Positions 56,401 through 62,645 are shown, numbered from the stretch's first letter. The stretch is DNA of 64,000 nucleotides from Epiperipatus broadwayi (GCA_028023455.1 JAQFVV010006310.1:62001-126000); one strand, 5' to 3'. Numbers and translations are program-made. Notes: generated by a model not told the origin, from the sequence alone.

Positions 56401-58526
56401 TTTTCAGCTAGAGATATGCACTGGGTTTATTTCGTATATATTTATGTTTAGGAGATTGCAAAGTTAAAATGATTATTATATTAGTTTTTTTTTTTGTACA
56501 TGTAAATTAAACATGATTATTTATGAGCAATTTAAGTTCTTTGCTAACTTAAATTTCACATTCCTTGTTTGAATAAGTTTGTATTTCAATATATTTAACA
56601 ACTTTACAGCATATGATTAAGAGGTTACTATTTGACCATGCAGTTAAATGCAGACTTTATCTTTACTCCCAAGGTAGATTTGCTGAAAAAACAGTATTGA
56701 GGAAATGATTGATATTTTGTAATATATACTTGTATACAATTATCTTAATGAATTTTCTGTAATTATAGTATGATAATAGCATCTTTTAAACTGAAAATAA
56801 AACATTGAATTTATAGTTTATATGTGAAATGAGAAGTTATCAAGCATAAATGAAATGTGGATTCACGTGTGATTGGAATGTATAATACTATTCCTGAAAG
56901 TGTCTTGAGGATTTAAAATAAAAAATCATCAGTTATTTATTAATTGCAACATTATTTTTAGAATTATAAAAATACTGTAAATAAAATTTAGTAAAAATTT
57001 ATGTAGGTAAAATTAATTTTTTTCAAGGGGAATTGTATTTCAAAACAAATTTGAAATAATATCAATAATGAAAAGAAAAACTGAAAAAAGTTTTTGGTTA
57101 ATACACATATAGCAATAGTAAAGAAAAAAGAATAAACAATTTTTGATCTGGAATTGTGAAAATGCTGAAAAATATGTCAAATTTCCATTACAACTAATTA
57201 AAAAATCTTTCATTTATTTTGATTCATTTGTAAGATGTTTTTAAATTTGAAGTAGCAGAGGAAAAATTAATCTCATACTTTTTTAAATTCATAATATTTC
57301 ATTATTATTATTTTTTGCTCACATATAACTTTTTGGGTAATACAGCATCTATTGAGCCACACCATCCAATGGCGCTGTTTCTAGTGAAAAACGAATAGAT
57401 ATAACGTTACCGGGCTGTTTTTCAAATTTTCTTGATTTATGGTTTGAATTTTTGGATTGGTTTGAATTTTTTTACATTTTTTTTTTTTGTTTGTTGTTTG
57501 TTATTGTTTTTTTATTTTTTTTTGTAACCGGTTTGATGTATATATTTTTCTTAAAAATCAAAAAATGGTTTGTTTTTTTGGCTTTTAAAAATATTCCGTC
57601 TTTTTTTTTTTTTTTTAAAACACATTATTTTTTTTTGTCCAGTCTCTTTATTTTTTTTTAAAGAAACAACTTTTTTTTTTTTATAACCAAGTCTTATACT
57701 GACCTGTATGCTATTACTAATAGTTGAATGTATTTGAAATATTTAAATAAAGTTAAATTCTTCTAAAACATTTAAAAACATGAAAAAAAAAGTATATAAA
57801 AATATATGAACAAAAATAAACAAATTAATAAACATAAAAGAATAGGGCAGGGAAAGGTAATAAAAGAAAACAAACTTTAGTTTGAAAATAATACCTGTAT
57901 GAGGAGGATGTCTTTCTGGCAAAATCAAATGTTTAAAAGAAATTGGACTAGTTGTTTCTGAACCTAGCCATCTATCCGAAATAATTCGCACATAATATTG
58001 AGATGGTAATGGTTCAAATATTGGAATGGTAAACACCAATGTCTGAGATTCTTTCAAGATAACCTTAAATAATTCAGGGGAGGAAAATCAATTAATTTTA
58101 ATATTCAAAGATCACTTTATTTTAAAGCTATGAAAGTAATCAGATATTTACATAATGATATTTTAAATGAAATTTCAGAATATAATAAATTTTAAAATTT
58201 TTATAAAAAAACAACACTAATTTTATTACATAAATAATATTCAATAAGTCTGAACGATGAATATTATATTACCTGTCTTTTCTGTATAACAAAAAATTCA
58301 TGATGATACATGTGGTTTGTTTCTGGATCTTCCACCCAAATCCAAAAAGCTTCAGAATTTTTTCCATGTACTTTATCATTCCAAGAAAAATCTGGAGTAA
58401 TAGAAAGCCTCACTCGTAAAACAGTTCGAGTAATAGGCTGTATGGTTGCTTCTATATCCAATAAAGGTATCTGATATGCACATTGTTTTACAATTTTCCC
58501 CATTTTGACATGATGAAGTAATAATC
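8356..58526 (-). CDS. ASCC3: ASCC3 helicase gene, internal part (13 spliced exons)
   Basis: Minus-strand mosaic gene; the coding exons are listed one by one below and total 1937 bases (about 645 codons). ASCC3 is the motor of the ASC-1 complex. It unwinds DNA for AlkB-type alkylation repair and, as part of the ribosome quality control trigger complex, pulls apart collided ribosomes. The spliced frame runs without a stop through the end of the first SEC63 module, then the whole second RecA1-RecA2 helicase core, and into the winged helix. Visible motifs in order are GAPTGSGKT (I), [10 protein letters not shown] (Ia), TGD, TTPEKWD, DEIH (II), STALAN (III), VSSRRQT (IV), [14 protein letters not shown] (V) and GRAGRPQFD (VI). 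The paralogue SNRNP200/Brr2 has a degenerate second cassette, whereas every motif here is canonical, so ASCC3 is the better call. The 5' and 3' exons are outside the window. Identification is from remembered family sequence, not from a search. Confidence 0.95.
8547..8672 (-). CDS. ASCC3: ASCC3 exon l: winged helix
   Basis: The acceptor TTTATAG is followed by one base completing Ser, then [20 protein letters not shown] and [20 protein letters not shown], ending P plus two bases at AAG|GTATTA. DHLNAEI and [11 protein letters not shown] are signature winged-helix segments in ASCC3/Brr2. Confidence 0.95.
8673..9890 (-). other. ASCC3 intron k-l (1.2 kb)
   Basis: AT-rich with many A runs. The frame at 9339-9557 has no motif. 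I see nothing else in it. Confidence 0.6.
9891..10023 (-). CDS. ASCC3: ASCC3 exon k: motif VI and start of winged helix
   Basis: The acceptor TTTTTAG is followed by two bases completing Gly, then [18 protein letters not shown] (motif VI, with the arginine finger in GRAGRP), [18 protein letters not shown] and YEPFPVES. It ends in phase 2 at AAG|GTAGAA. The PFPVES segment opens the winged-helix domain. No long ORF marks this exon; it was found by reading for the motif. Confidence 0.94.
13339..13544. repeat. Near-perfect hairpin, about 92-base arms
   Basis: The left arm 13339-13430 and right arm 13451-13544 are inverse copies with few mismatches, separated by a 20-base loop. A 14-base direct repeat CATTCTTGATTGGC lies at 13545-13558, directly against the right arm, and again at 13302-13315, 23 bases before the left arm. 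This fits a 229-base fold-back insert at 13316-13544 with a long target duplication. The two overlapping frames at 13307-13538 are by-products of the palindrome. Confidence 0.85.
13931..14372 (+). repeat. Tandem duplication, two units of about 220 bases
   Basis: Unit 1 (about 13931-14153) and unit 2 (about 14154-14372) share long identical runs, for example CCTTTGTCTATGTGGACTCA and CATTCCACATATTGACTAGA. Few differences separate them, so the duplication is recent. No coding content. Confidence 0.85.
15459..15527. repeat. Short inverted repeat
   Basis: TTTTAATATTCTCATT is followed about 30 bases on by its inverse AATGAGAATATTAAAA. A related direct copy of the flanking TGTTTGTARGAGTAAT text recurs near 15567, so this may be a decayed small element. 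Confidence 0.6.
16937..16988 (+). repeat. GAT/TAA trinucleotide tract
   Basis: Mixed GAT and TAA triplets, a simple-sequence repeat. More ATGATG runs occur around 17160-17540. Confidence 0.85.
20030..21430. other. Less AT-rich block, probably an unclassified transposon
   Basis: It is bounded by TA simple repeats near 19950-20030 and 21465-21480 and is visibly richer in G+C than the intron around it. It contains a tRNA B-box-like string on the minus strand near 20205-20225 (GGTTTGAATCTAGC) and a CCGGGGCGCC patch near 20260. It has no ORF above 60 codons. The text around TTTACCTAGG at about 20840 resembles 62596-62605. It may be a non-coding retroelement or LTR fragment. Its boundaries are approximate. 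Confidence 0.4.
22289..22409 (-). CDS. ASCC3: ASCC3 exon j: motif V
   Basis: It follows exon i after a 97-base intron. The acceptor TTGAAG is followed by [20 protein letters not shown] (motif V), then [20 protein letters not shown] plus one base at CAG|GTGACA. Motif V senses nucleotide and nucleic acid. The WGVNFPAH segment is canonical; Brr2 cassette 2 differs here. The 12.3 kb intron that follows is the longest in the window. Confidence 0.95.
22507..22644 (-). CDS. ASCC3: ASCC3 exon i: RecA2, HHAGL motif
   Basis: The acceptor ATTTTCAG is followed by [20 protein letters not shown], then [19 protein letters not shown] and VNHKIQ, with donor CAG|GTAGTG (phase 0). The G-I-H-H-A-G-L core is characteristic of Ski2/Brr2/ASCC3 helicases (motif IVa). 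Length is 138 bases, exactly 46 codons. Confidence 0.95.
22856..23160 (-). pseudogene. LINE reverse-transcriptase C-terminal zinc-knuckle fragment
   Basis: Read on the minus strand from about 23160: SLATKEYTH, a stop, then [20 protein letters not shown] and HLLIECKCL. The C-x2-C...H-x4-C arrangement with [10 protein letters not shown] is the zinc-binding tail found at the C terminus of many non-LTR retrotransposon proteins. The single in-frame stop near 23105 and the missing RT domain show a 5'-truncated dead copy. It is probably the same family as the copies at 29-33 kb. Confidence 0.78.
23180..24870. other. Unclassified less AT-rich block
   Basis: Two G+C-richer patches at about 23210-23720 and 24590-24840 flank AT-rich DNA. 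I see no protein domain, clear terminal repeat or tRNA-like promoter. It is probably an old insertion. Confidence 0.3.
25294..26056 (+). repeat. Two direct copies of the fold-back-family repeat
   Basis: Copy A is about 25294-25643 and copy B about 25711-26056. Each starts near ATAAACAAATGAGGATTGCC and ends AATATAACAYTGCATAAGA. They share blocks such as GACCATGGTTTCGTGCTC and are clearly related to the arms of the inverted repeats at 47.2-48.0 and 59.85-60.24 kb (TCTGAAATTTTCAGACA, AATAGCTATATGGG). The 67-base spacer carries the family's CACATGAC...AAGCTTGTA border. Confidence 0.85.
26052..26279 (+). mobile_element. tRNA-derived SINE
   Basis: An A-box-like string GTTCAGTTGATTAGAGCG (26058) and a B box GGTTCGAATCC (26114) are spaced as in a tRNA and would form an internal pol III promoter. 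They are followed by a body with a short hairpin (AGAGG...CCTCT), AAAACGTTGTGC and a tail ending ATTTAAATAAAGTTAAAT. The same tail recurs alone at 57700-57767, which confirms a dispersed family. The intervening anticodon region does not fold into a clean tRNA, so this is not a functional tRNA gene. Confidence 0.8.
26950..27092 (-). CDS. ASCC3: ASCC3 exon h: motif IV
   Basis: No long ORF covers this exon. The acceptor TTTTTAG is followed by two bases completing Ala, then [20 protein letters not shown] (motif IV, VSSRRQT) and [20 protein letters not shown], and it ends in ISEEE at GAG|GTAGTT (phase 0). It is the first exon of RecA domain 2 of the cassette. The join to exon g (KPAFQ then AIRKYSP) is in frame and matches the family. 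Confidence 0.94.
28960..30490 (-). pseudogene. LINE: endonuclease end, linker and reverse transcriptase start
   Basis: Reading down the minus strand. The frame 30472-29789 carries [22 protein letters not shown] and CDHNFF, which is the C-terminal half of an AP-type endonuclease with its final D-H pair, followed by a lysine-rich linker. The frame 29734-29174 carries [42 protein letters not shown] and [12 protein letters not shown]: reverse transcriptase fingers. A frame shift near 29215 leads to [12 protein letters not shown], motif A with the first catalytic Asp. After another shift the text continues [19 protein letters not shown] to about 29005 and is lost before motif C. Multiple shifts and loss of the catalytic YADD-type motif make it dead. 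Its 5' half is the entry at 31245-32160. Confidence 0.85.
30499..31242. mobile_element. hAT MITE, 744 bases, inserted in the LINE
   Basis: The ends are CAGGGGTCCCCAACC and the inverse GGTTGAGGACCCCTG. An 8-base target duplication GCCTACAC / GCCTACAT (7 of 8 identical) lies at 30491-30498 and 31243-31250, the hAT signature. It has no transposase. LINE coding resumes on each side (HIEEIDDV...VGNKNG), so the MITE landed inside an existing LINE. It carries its own large internal palindrome (next entry). Confidence 0.93.
30812..31104. repeat. Internal palindrome of the hAT MITE
   Basis: Arms 30812-30915 and 30997-31104 are inverse copies, nearly identical except for a 4-base insertion (CTAT) and a few changes, around an 81-base spacer. 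Shared blocks include GAAAGCGCTCAGCTCATTTG. The arms are much better preserved than a random old repeat would be. Confidence 0.88.
31245..32160 (-). pseudogene. LINE 5' part: ORF1-like tail and endonuclease start
   Basis: The minus-strand frame 31832-31359 shows [19 protein letters not shown], then [15 protein letters not shown] and [13 protein letters not shown], the N-terminal half of an AP-type endonuclease, where the Glu of ETHL is catalytic. After a stop it continues [12 protein letters not shown] and [11 protein letters not shown] (position of the GDFN motif) up to the MITE insertion. Upstream (31850-32160) the minus strand has broken coding-like text such as [15 protein letters not shown]. 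This is the 5' half of the same copy described at 28960-30490. No promoter could be defined. Confidence 0.8.
32171..32528. mobile_element. Tc1/mariner-type MITE
   Basis: The inverted ends CAGTAGTGCCA and CAGTAATACCA abut TA on both sides (32169-32170 and 32529-32530). The terminal repeats run for about 60-80 bases and include GCAAGAAGGTTKGTGCATAA. It is 358 bases long with no ORF. TA duplication and CAGTA ends point to Tc1/mariner or pogo. It sits at the 5' border of one LINE copy and next to another. Confidence 0.8.
32690..33480 (-). pseudogene. Second LINE copy, RT motif B to C-terminal region, decayed
   Basis: The minus strand from about 33395 reads NLRQGCF (motif B), then in a shifted frame [10 protein letters not shown], then a corrupted version of the LY-DD-L motif C near 33265. 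Further down, YEAELGN at about 33035 resembles the ILYGAE text of LINE proteins. Each segment is short and separated by stops and shifts, so this rests on the order of several weak matches. It lies head to tail with the copy below it. Confidence 0.5.
33530..35700. other. Unclassified block between TA repeats
   Basis: It begins TGTTGTAACAG after an AT repeat and ends near 35700 before another. B-box-like strings occur at 33538 (GGGTTCAAACCC, itself palindromic) and on the minus strand near 35545 (GGGTTCGAATACG). A purine-rich tract lies at 33690-33725. No protein domain seen. It may be an LTR or SINE-type composite, unproven. Confidence 0.3.
36874..36994 (-). CDS. ASCC3: ASCC3 exon g: RecA1-RecA2 connector
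   Basis: It follows exon f after a 79-base intron. The acceptor TTTTAG is followed by [19 protein letters not shown], then [20 protein letters not shown] plus one base, with donor AAG|GTACAA. The first codon happens to be ATG, but it is internal: homologues read LNIKQ-MGLFNF across this junction. The exon links the two RecA-like domains. The 9.8 kb intron that follows holds most of the LINE and MITE material. Confidence 0.95.
37074..37219 (-). CDS. ASCC3: ASCC3 exon f: motif III
   Basis: It follows exon e after an 81-base intron. The acceptor ATACAG is followed by two bases completing Gly, then [40 protein letters not shown] (motif III, STALAN) and LNIKQ. The donor is CAA|GTAAGA (phase 0). 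Motif III couples ATP hydrolysis to unwinding. Confidence 0.95.
37301..37467 (-). CDS. ASCC3: ASCC3 exon e: DEIH box (motif II)
   Basis: The acceptor ATTTCAG is followed by one base completing Lys, then [20 protein letters not shown] (motif Ib, TGD). Next come [14 protein letters not shown] (motif Ic) and VIDEIHLLG (motif II, DEIH, Walker B and ATP hydrolysis). It ends after one base of a Gly codon at AG|GTGAAT. The DEIH box is the standard Ski2-like form. Brr2 cassette 2 carries a degenerate version here, which supports ASCC3. Confidence 0.96.
38030..39000 (+). mobile_element. Penelope-like retroelement 3' fragment
   Basis: Plus-strand coding remains in shifting frames. [20 protein letters not shown] (end of a Penelope-type reverse transcriptase) is followed in another frame by [20 protein letters not shown], then a GIY-YIG nuclease: [19 protein letters not shown] and LSTYLTQH, and after another shift [19 protein letters not shown] and [16 protein letters not shown] plus C-terminal GIY-YIG is the Penelope layout. 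A C12-14 run near 38431 and at least three frame breaks show it is dead. The non-coding tail to about 39000 contains CGAAAGCGCTCAGCT. Confidence 0.82.
40545..41420. repeat. Large imperfect inverted repeat plus a third partial copy
   Basis: The left arm (about 40545-40870) and right arm (about 40940-41285) match inversely with many scattered differences. Paired blocks include GAATAAGTTTATATATTCTC and AATCTGACTTATGGATTATA. A further partial copy in the right-arm orientation follows at about 41288-41420. No transposon ends identified. Confidence 0.75.
43080..45930. repeat. Dispersed repeat family, several copies in both orientations
   Basis: Related copies lie at about 43080-43345, 43490-43700, 45400-45680 and 45800-45930 in one orientation and 43915-44060 in the other. 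A further inverse copy is at 59480-59650. Shared words include TAAGTAATTAGTGATTATCAGA, split here as TAAGTAATTAGTGA and TTATCAGA, then CTTTATCAATGA, ATTACCTTTAACTCCATTTT and the inverse TTTCAACTTTGAATCCA. No coding content or clear ends; identity looks moderate. Confidence 0.65.
46554..46639 (-). CDS. ASCC3: ASCC3 exon d: motif Ia (short exon)
   Basis: This 86-base exon is too short for most ORF callers. The acceptor TTATTAG is followed by [18 protein letters not shown] (motif Ia, APLKALVRE, contacts nucleic acid), and it ends [10 protein letters not shown] plus two bases at AA|GTAAGA (phase 2). The peptide picks up exactly where exon c stops (YPKTK then AVYIAPLK), as in other ASCC3 proteins. 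It stands alone between introns of 7.1 and 9.1 kb. Confidence 0.93.
47221..48030. repeat. Fold-back element, about 380-base arms
   Basis: The left arm (about 47263-47600) and right arm (about 47680-48024) are close inverse copies. The border text CACATGACCTAATTTAATAA at 47236 has a second, inverted copy in the central spacer at about 47630-47680. Shared arm words include TTTAGCAATATAAAATCGCC and AACCCCAGACTGG. The right arm has an internal 27-base duplication around 47865-47920. Same family as the repeats at 25.3-26.06 and 59.85-60.24 kb. Confidence 0.9.
49589..49819 (+). repeat. Tandem duplication, two units of about 110 bases
   Basis: Units 49589-49694 and 49705-49819 both run from TATATGGAKGAAAGTT to AGCTAAACTAAAAG with roughly 85% identity by eye. 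Non-coding. Confidence 0.75.
53786..54006 (-). CDS. ASCC3: ASCC3 exon c: Walker A of helicase cassette 2
   Basis: The acceptor TTTTTAG is followed by two bases that complete a Glu codon, then [19 protein letters not shown]. The helicase core opens with [12 protein letters not shown] (Q-motif-like region), then [17 protein letters not shown] (motif I, Walker A, ATP phosphate binding), and ends in YPKTK at the donor AAA|GTATGT (phase 0). All ATP-binding residues of a working Ski2-like helicase are present. The reading frame continues past the donor for a few codons, which is intron read-through. The 7.1 kb intron that follows holds a fold-back repeat. Confidence 0.95.
54870..55120. repeat. Inverted repeat, about 110-base arms
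   Basis: It is centred near 54992. Paired blocks include TCATTTATCA/TGATAAATGA, CATTCATTYTGTC and AATACATTAYTCA. The inner text AGGTTTACTAAAATGACTCA resembles the family at 40.5-41.4 kb. Confidence 0.72.
55802..56124. repeat. Inverted repeat, about 150-base arms
   Basis: It starts AGTGCATATTGCTAGCT and ends AGCTAGCAATATGCACT, a perfect terminal match of 17 bases, with a gapped match inward to a centre near 55960. The right arm is the first unit of the tandem array that follows. Confidence 0.82.
55980..56730 (+). repeat. Tandem array, about 300-base period, 2.5 units
   Basis: TATGAGCAATTTAAG recurs at 56219 and 56520, and each unit also has TTCCTTGTTTGAATAAGT, a GAATTTYCAGCTAG...ATATGCACT block and an AGAGGTTA block. 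Identity between units looks near 80%. Non-coding satellite-like repeat. Confidence 0.78.
57440..57685 (+). repeat. T-rich low-complexity tract
   Basis: It is mostly T with G interspersed. The plus frame here (Phe-rich) is an artefact. It lies directly before a SINE tail. Confidence 0.85.
57700..57767 (+). mobile_element. SINE 3' tail fragment
   Basis: It matches the tail of the SINE at 26052-26279 (TTGAATGTATTTGAAATATT then AAATAAAGTTAAATTCTTCT). The tRNA head is missing. Confidence 0.7.
57895..58063 (-). CDS. ASCC3: ASCC3 exon b: SEC63/FN3 end and linker
   Basis: The acceptor TTTAAG is followed directly by [14 protein letters not shown], which continues the Gln of exon a in phase 0. The peptide then reads [21 protein letters not shown] and ends at LPERHPPHT plus one base at the donor ACAG|GTATTA. 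The stretch EPLPSQYY...SDRWLG is diagnostic of the Brr2/ASCC3 family, and [12 protein letters not shown] is the linker into cassette 2. The intron to exon a is only 209 bases. The next intron is 3.9 kb and carries a tandem array, a poly-T tract and a SINE tail. Confidence 0.93.
58273..58526 (-). CDS. ASCC3: ASCC3 exon a: end of first SEC63 module
   Basis: First host exon in the window. The acceptor is TTTATAG and the exon opens with the last two bases of a glycine codon (incoming phase 1). It ends on a full Gln codon at CAG|GTAATA. The peptide contains [14 protein letters not shown], then [12 protein letters not shown] and [18 protein letters not shown]. These are the hallmarks of the FN3-like part of the first SEC63 module, just upstream of helicase cassette 2. 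The methionine near the start of the reading frame is upstream of the acceptor and is not a start codon. The preceding exon was looked for up to position 64000 and not found, so the upstream intron exceeds 5.4 kb. Confidence 0.93.
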
Positions 58527-59479
58527 CTATAAACATAAAATTCTGATTATATTTACATTATTTAACAGAAGCAAGCAAACAAACAAAAAAATAATGCTAA
58601 AAGGAACACAACAAAATTTTGAATATAAATTCAGAAGTATTTCTGTAACAAACAATATAAAATAATCTGAACATATTTCAATAATATTCTTTACTTGATT
58701 AATTATTTAAATACAACAACATACTATATTTTATCTAGTTAAAAATCAGAATACTGATAAAAGTCAAAGCATAATTTTTTATTTAGTTTGCAAAATTGGA
58801 TGCCAAAAAAATTATAACCAACTATATAAGACTTACAAAAACATATGAAATTTGAATACAATGTACTATATTCAATGTAATAAAATCACTGAATAAAATA
58901 ATTACTAATTAAAACAAGTGTTCCAATTTTCGTTAACTATTCCTACAATAATTAATATAATATAATAAAATGTTCTCTTTGTAATAATAATACAAAAATC
59001 ATAATAACTGATTGAGATAAATTTAATATGCTGTATATTATTAACATATTTAATAATATATCAAAATTAATAACAAAATGAATTATAAAAAAAAAATAAT
59101 TTATTAACTGTGGAAAAAAAAAATCCTATTATATATATATATTGCAATAATTTAAACATTTCCATTTGCATTATCAAAAAGTTTTATATTGTCCAATTTT
59201 GTTTTCAGGCTGTATTAGAACAGTCAAACAATCAAACAAACAAAAAAAAACATGCCATCTTAAACAAAAAATTGCTATTTCATTATGGACATTCCCATTT
59301 CTTTTTCATAAAACATTTTTTTTTTGAAACTCACTAATTAACCTTTTGAAAAATTTTAAACAATTCCATAATTTCAAAGGAATATTTGATAAAGATTTTG
59401 ATTAGTCTCAAATAAAACTATATCAATCTGATTTTTAATAAAAAGATATCTTCCACTTCTATACTAGTTTTTGCTTTTA

Positions 59480-59650
59480 TCAATGAAAAATTGGGATATA
59501 AATTTGGAATAGTAAGATGCATAATTAACTGCATTACTTTCACTTTTGAATCCAATGTCCTCATTCATAAAGGCAAAAGCTAGAAACTAGTCTGTGGATG
59601 AAGATCCAATGCATTATTATTTAGTAATTACTTAGTCAATACTAAAATGA
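59480..59650 (-). repeat. Copy of the 43-46 kb dispersed repeat
   Basis: Inverse orientation. Shared words are TTTTGAATCCA, AAAGGCAAAAGCTAGAAA and TAGTAATTACT. Length about 170 bases. Confidence 0.65.
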
Positions 59651-59850
59651 AATAAAAAATCAAGTTTTTCTTATTTTATTATATACTGCATAAGCTAAAA
59701 AATTCACATGAATTATTATTTTTAAATAATCACACTTTTTAATTTTAATATATTTATTTCAAAGAAAAACAATACATATAAGCAGAAACAAACAAAAAAA
59801 TATAATATTAGTCAAATATATATATATATATTGCAAGGAATTCAACCATA

Positions 59851-60242
59851 TATCACATGGCTTAATTTAATAAGCTTGTACTACAAATGTTATATAGTGA
59901 GCATGCTAATAGCTCTTAACAAGCTTTTCTGAATATCCCTGTCCTCAGACCAGTTTCTAGCTCTGATTGTCGTCAGTGAGGCACTAGGACATTCAGATAT
60001 TAGATTTAAAAATACCAGGTTAAGATCCAGCATTTATCTAATAATTACATATTAAGTAGAAAATACCTATTAAGTAGAAAATCTTTTCTACTTAATATGT
60101 AACTAATAGATAAATGTTGTGACTTGACCTTGTATTTTTAAATCTAATACTTGAATGTCCTAGCGCCTCACTGACGACAGCTGGAGCTACAAACCGGTCT
60201 GAGGATAGGGATATTCAGAAAAGCATGTTCATTATATAACAC
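59851..60242. repeat. Fold-back element, about 190-base arms
   Basis: Same family as 47221-48030: it opens CACATGGCTTAATTTAATAA and contains CTTAACAAGCTTTTCTGAAT and its inverse. Arms meet near 60075 with little spacer. It is a shorter, internally deleted member of the family. It ends in a CA repeat. Confidence 0.87.
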
Positions 60243-62645
60243 ACACACACACAAATATAAGTATCAATAAAACAATTTCAAATTTTTTTATGTATATTGA
60301 ATAAATTCTGGCACATGTTTTGAGATGAGAACATTGCAGAAGGTTAATAAATGAAAACAGATACAACAGAAAAATACATGGATAAAATTTGAAACATTAT
60401 TATAAATAAAAATGATAGATCAAATAGATGAAAGTCAAAAAGCAATGCTGTAAAAGAGATAGTGTTAGAGATTTAATCATACAGAAATGATTTTATGGAA
60501 CAACATGTAGACAGGGAAAAACAGACACAATTTCATTTAGATTAGATTTTTTTGGCCTAAATAATATGTAGAAAAATAAATGGAAAGGATGATAAGGTGG
60601 TTCAACTTGGAGTATATAAGTAAATAACATGTTTTAATTGCTAAAGTTGTATGCCTACTGATGTCCAGAAGTCTAATATGTTTAGCCATTATTTGTTCCC
60701 AGAAATCAATATGTGGAACACAAAATCAAGATTATGAATATTGAGATTAGCAAAAGGTAAGAATAAAATTCTTCCTTATCATCTAAATTCTAAACCTTTG
60801 ATTATTGGCTGAAACTGGAAAATGCTTTTTATATATAAACTTAATAAACTCTTGACCTATCATTTGTCAAGGAATCAAAAAATTAAAAAAGATAAATAAA
60901 AACAATAGAATGTAAATTTATTAAAAATTATAATTAAAAAGCAATTTAATAATTATTCACTGAAATAGTGCATTATTAAGTATAAAATGACCATTAGCTT
61001 TAAGTACAACTCCAATATTACAATTCAAAACATTCCACACTTGCTATTAGCAAAACATTGTGTGTATTTATAAATCTATATAAAGAACAATACATATATA
61101 AAAATACTCAATAAAAAAAAACAAATTAGTTGTTTTTTATTAGTATTTTTTTTTCCTTGAGTTAGTTCATATATTTATATATAACTTTAATATAATAATT
61201 ATGAATGTTTAAAAATTCAGAATTGTTATTAATCATGCATATTAACTAGATTTTTTAAATAAACAAACTTATCTAATAATTTTGCTTGTTAATGATATAT
61301 TTTAATGCTTCAATTATCATGAAAAATGTCTAAGTATGGAAACAAAAGAAAAACCTCTCTTTTCAGAAAATTATTAAAGATTTTTAATGGAAAGTTCATA
61401 CATAAAAATCTCTGCAAATTTTTAATAGAACATTTTTACATTAAACTAAACAAAAACTTCCTTTAGCAAAATCCTATTGAAAAAAAAAAGTAAAAGAAGT
61501 AATTACAGTGTTTGAATTATAAGAATTAAAAGTGTAGATGCAAATTAAAAAACAACAACAACAACAAAATTATCTATGTGAGTAAATATTGCATCAGGAT
61601 TGTAATCTACAACAGAAGCTAAAAAAAAAAAACACAGTTTGCAAAATGATAGATGTGTATTTCTATGGTAGTGAATCTGAGATGAAAAAAATAAGATAAA
61701 AATTGAAAAATAATTTATGTATATCAATTGCATTGAGATTTCATTATATATGCAACTTAATATTGAATGAATCAATACTCTGATATTTTAATGCAACAAT
61801 ATTTACTTGTATTGGGACAATTTAATCACCACATTGGTTATTAAATCTCTCTTAGTAATATAACGGAAATGGTTATTCATACGGTTGAATAATTATTTGT
61901 ACTTTCAACTATATTTATTTCGATTATTTTATTCTACCTTATACTTAATTTATTATACTTTAATTCTTTCTCCGACTTTGATTCTTTATCCATTTATTGT
62001 TTTCAACTTAGATTCTTTATTATCTTATTCATTATTTTAACCAACGCCGTTACAATACAAGCAGAGAGCTAATACAGATACAAATTTAACTTCATATCTA
62101 TACCCTTGACTGAACCCCAAGGCAATACGTACATATTATCTTGGCGTTATTTTTCCCAGCCAAAACTCTCGGCTGCTGAACAGAGCAAACTATTTCAAAG
62201 AAACTTAGCGAATGTCCAGCGCTTGCTATTTATTTTTTAGAATTGGGATTCTGCATGAACAAGCAGCAAATGAATATCTTAAACAAATCAGTATGCCCCT
62301 TTAATCACTACTTATAGTTTCTCCCCTGTCGTAGCTTGGTGATAGGAGAATAAAGCAAGGATACAAAATTTAATGACAAATATGTTTAATACTAATATTC
62401 ACACTTTATATAAAAAATTACATTATAATAACAATAATAAACACACACTTATAAATACTTGGCTATAATAAATATATGAAAATAGATCAGATATAAAAGT
62501 TCTTAAAGTCCTGTTGATAGAGTTCTATTTATCAAATCATTAATTTTATATTTAATTATGAATAGTAGACGAATGAAAATGCATGCATGCTTTTACCTAG
62601 GCTTTGTTGTAATTGTCCCATGGGTATTTCTTCCGAGCGCTCTTG

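Larger units (their letters stand above)
54007..57894 (-). other. ASCC3 intron b-c (3.9 kb)
   Basis: It contains two inverted repeats, a tandem array, a poly-T tract and a SINE tail, listed separately. The frame at 54446-54700 shows no motif. Nothing else seen. Confidence 0.6.

Noticed and set aside
57452-57661. Phe-rich membrane-like ORF
   Set aside because: It is the translation of a poly-T tract.
8356-58526. SNRNP200 (Brr2) instead of ASCC3
   Set aside because: The second cassette of Brr2 has degenerate motifs; here DEIH, STALAN, motif V and GRAGRP are all canonical and match ASCC3.
61545-61640. Possible minus-strand exon (ASVVDYNPDAIFTHIDNFV after a TTTAG acceptor)
   Set aside because: It does not resemble the expected ASCC3 segment and runs straight into a GTT repeat; most likely chance.
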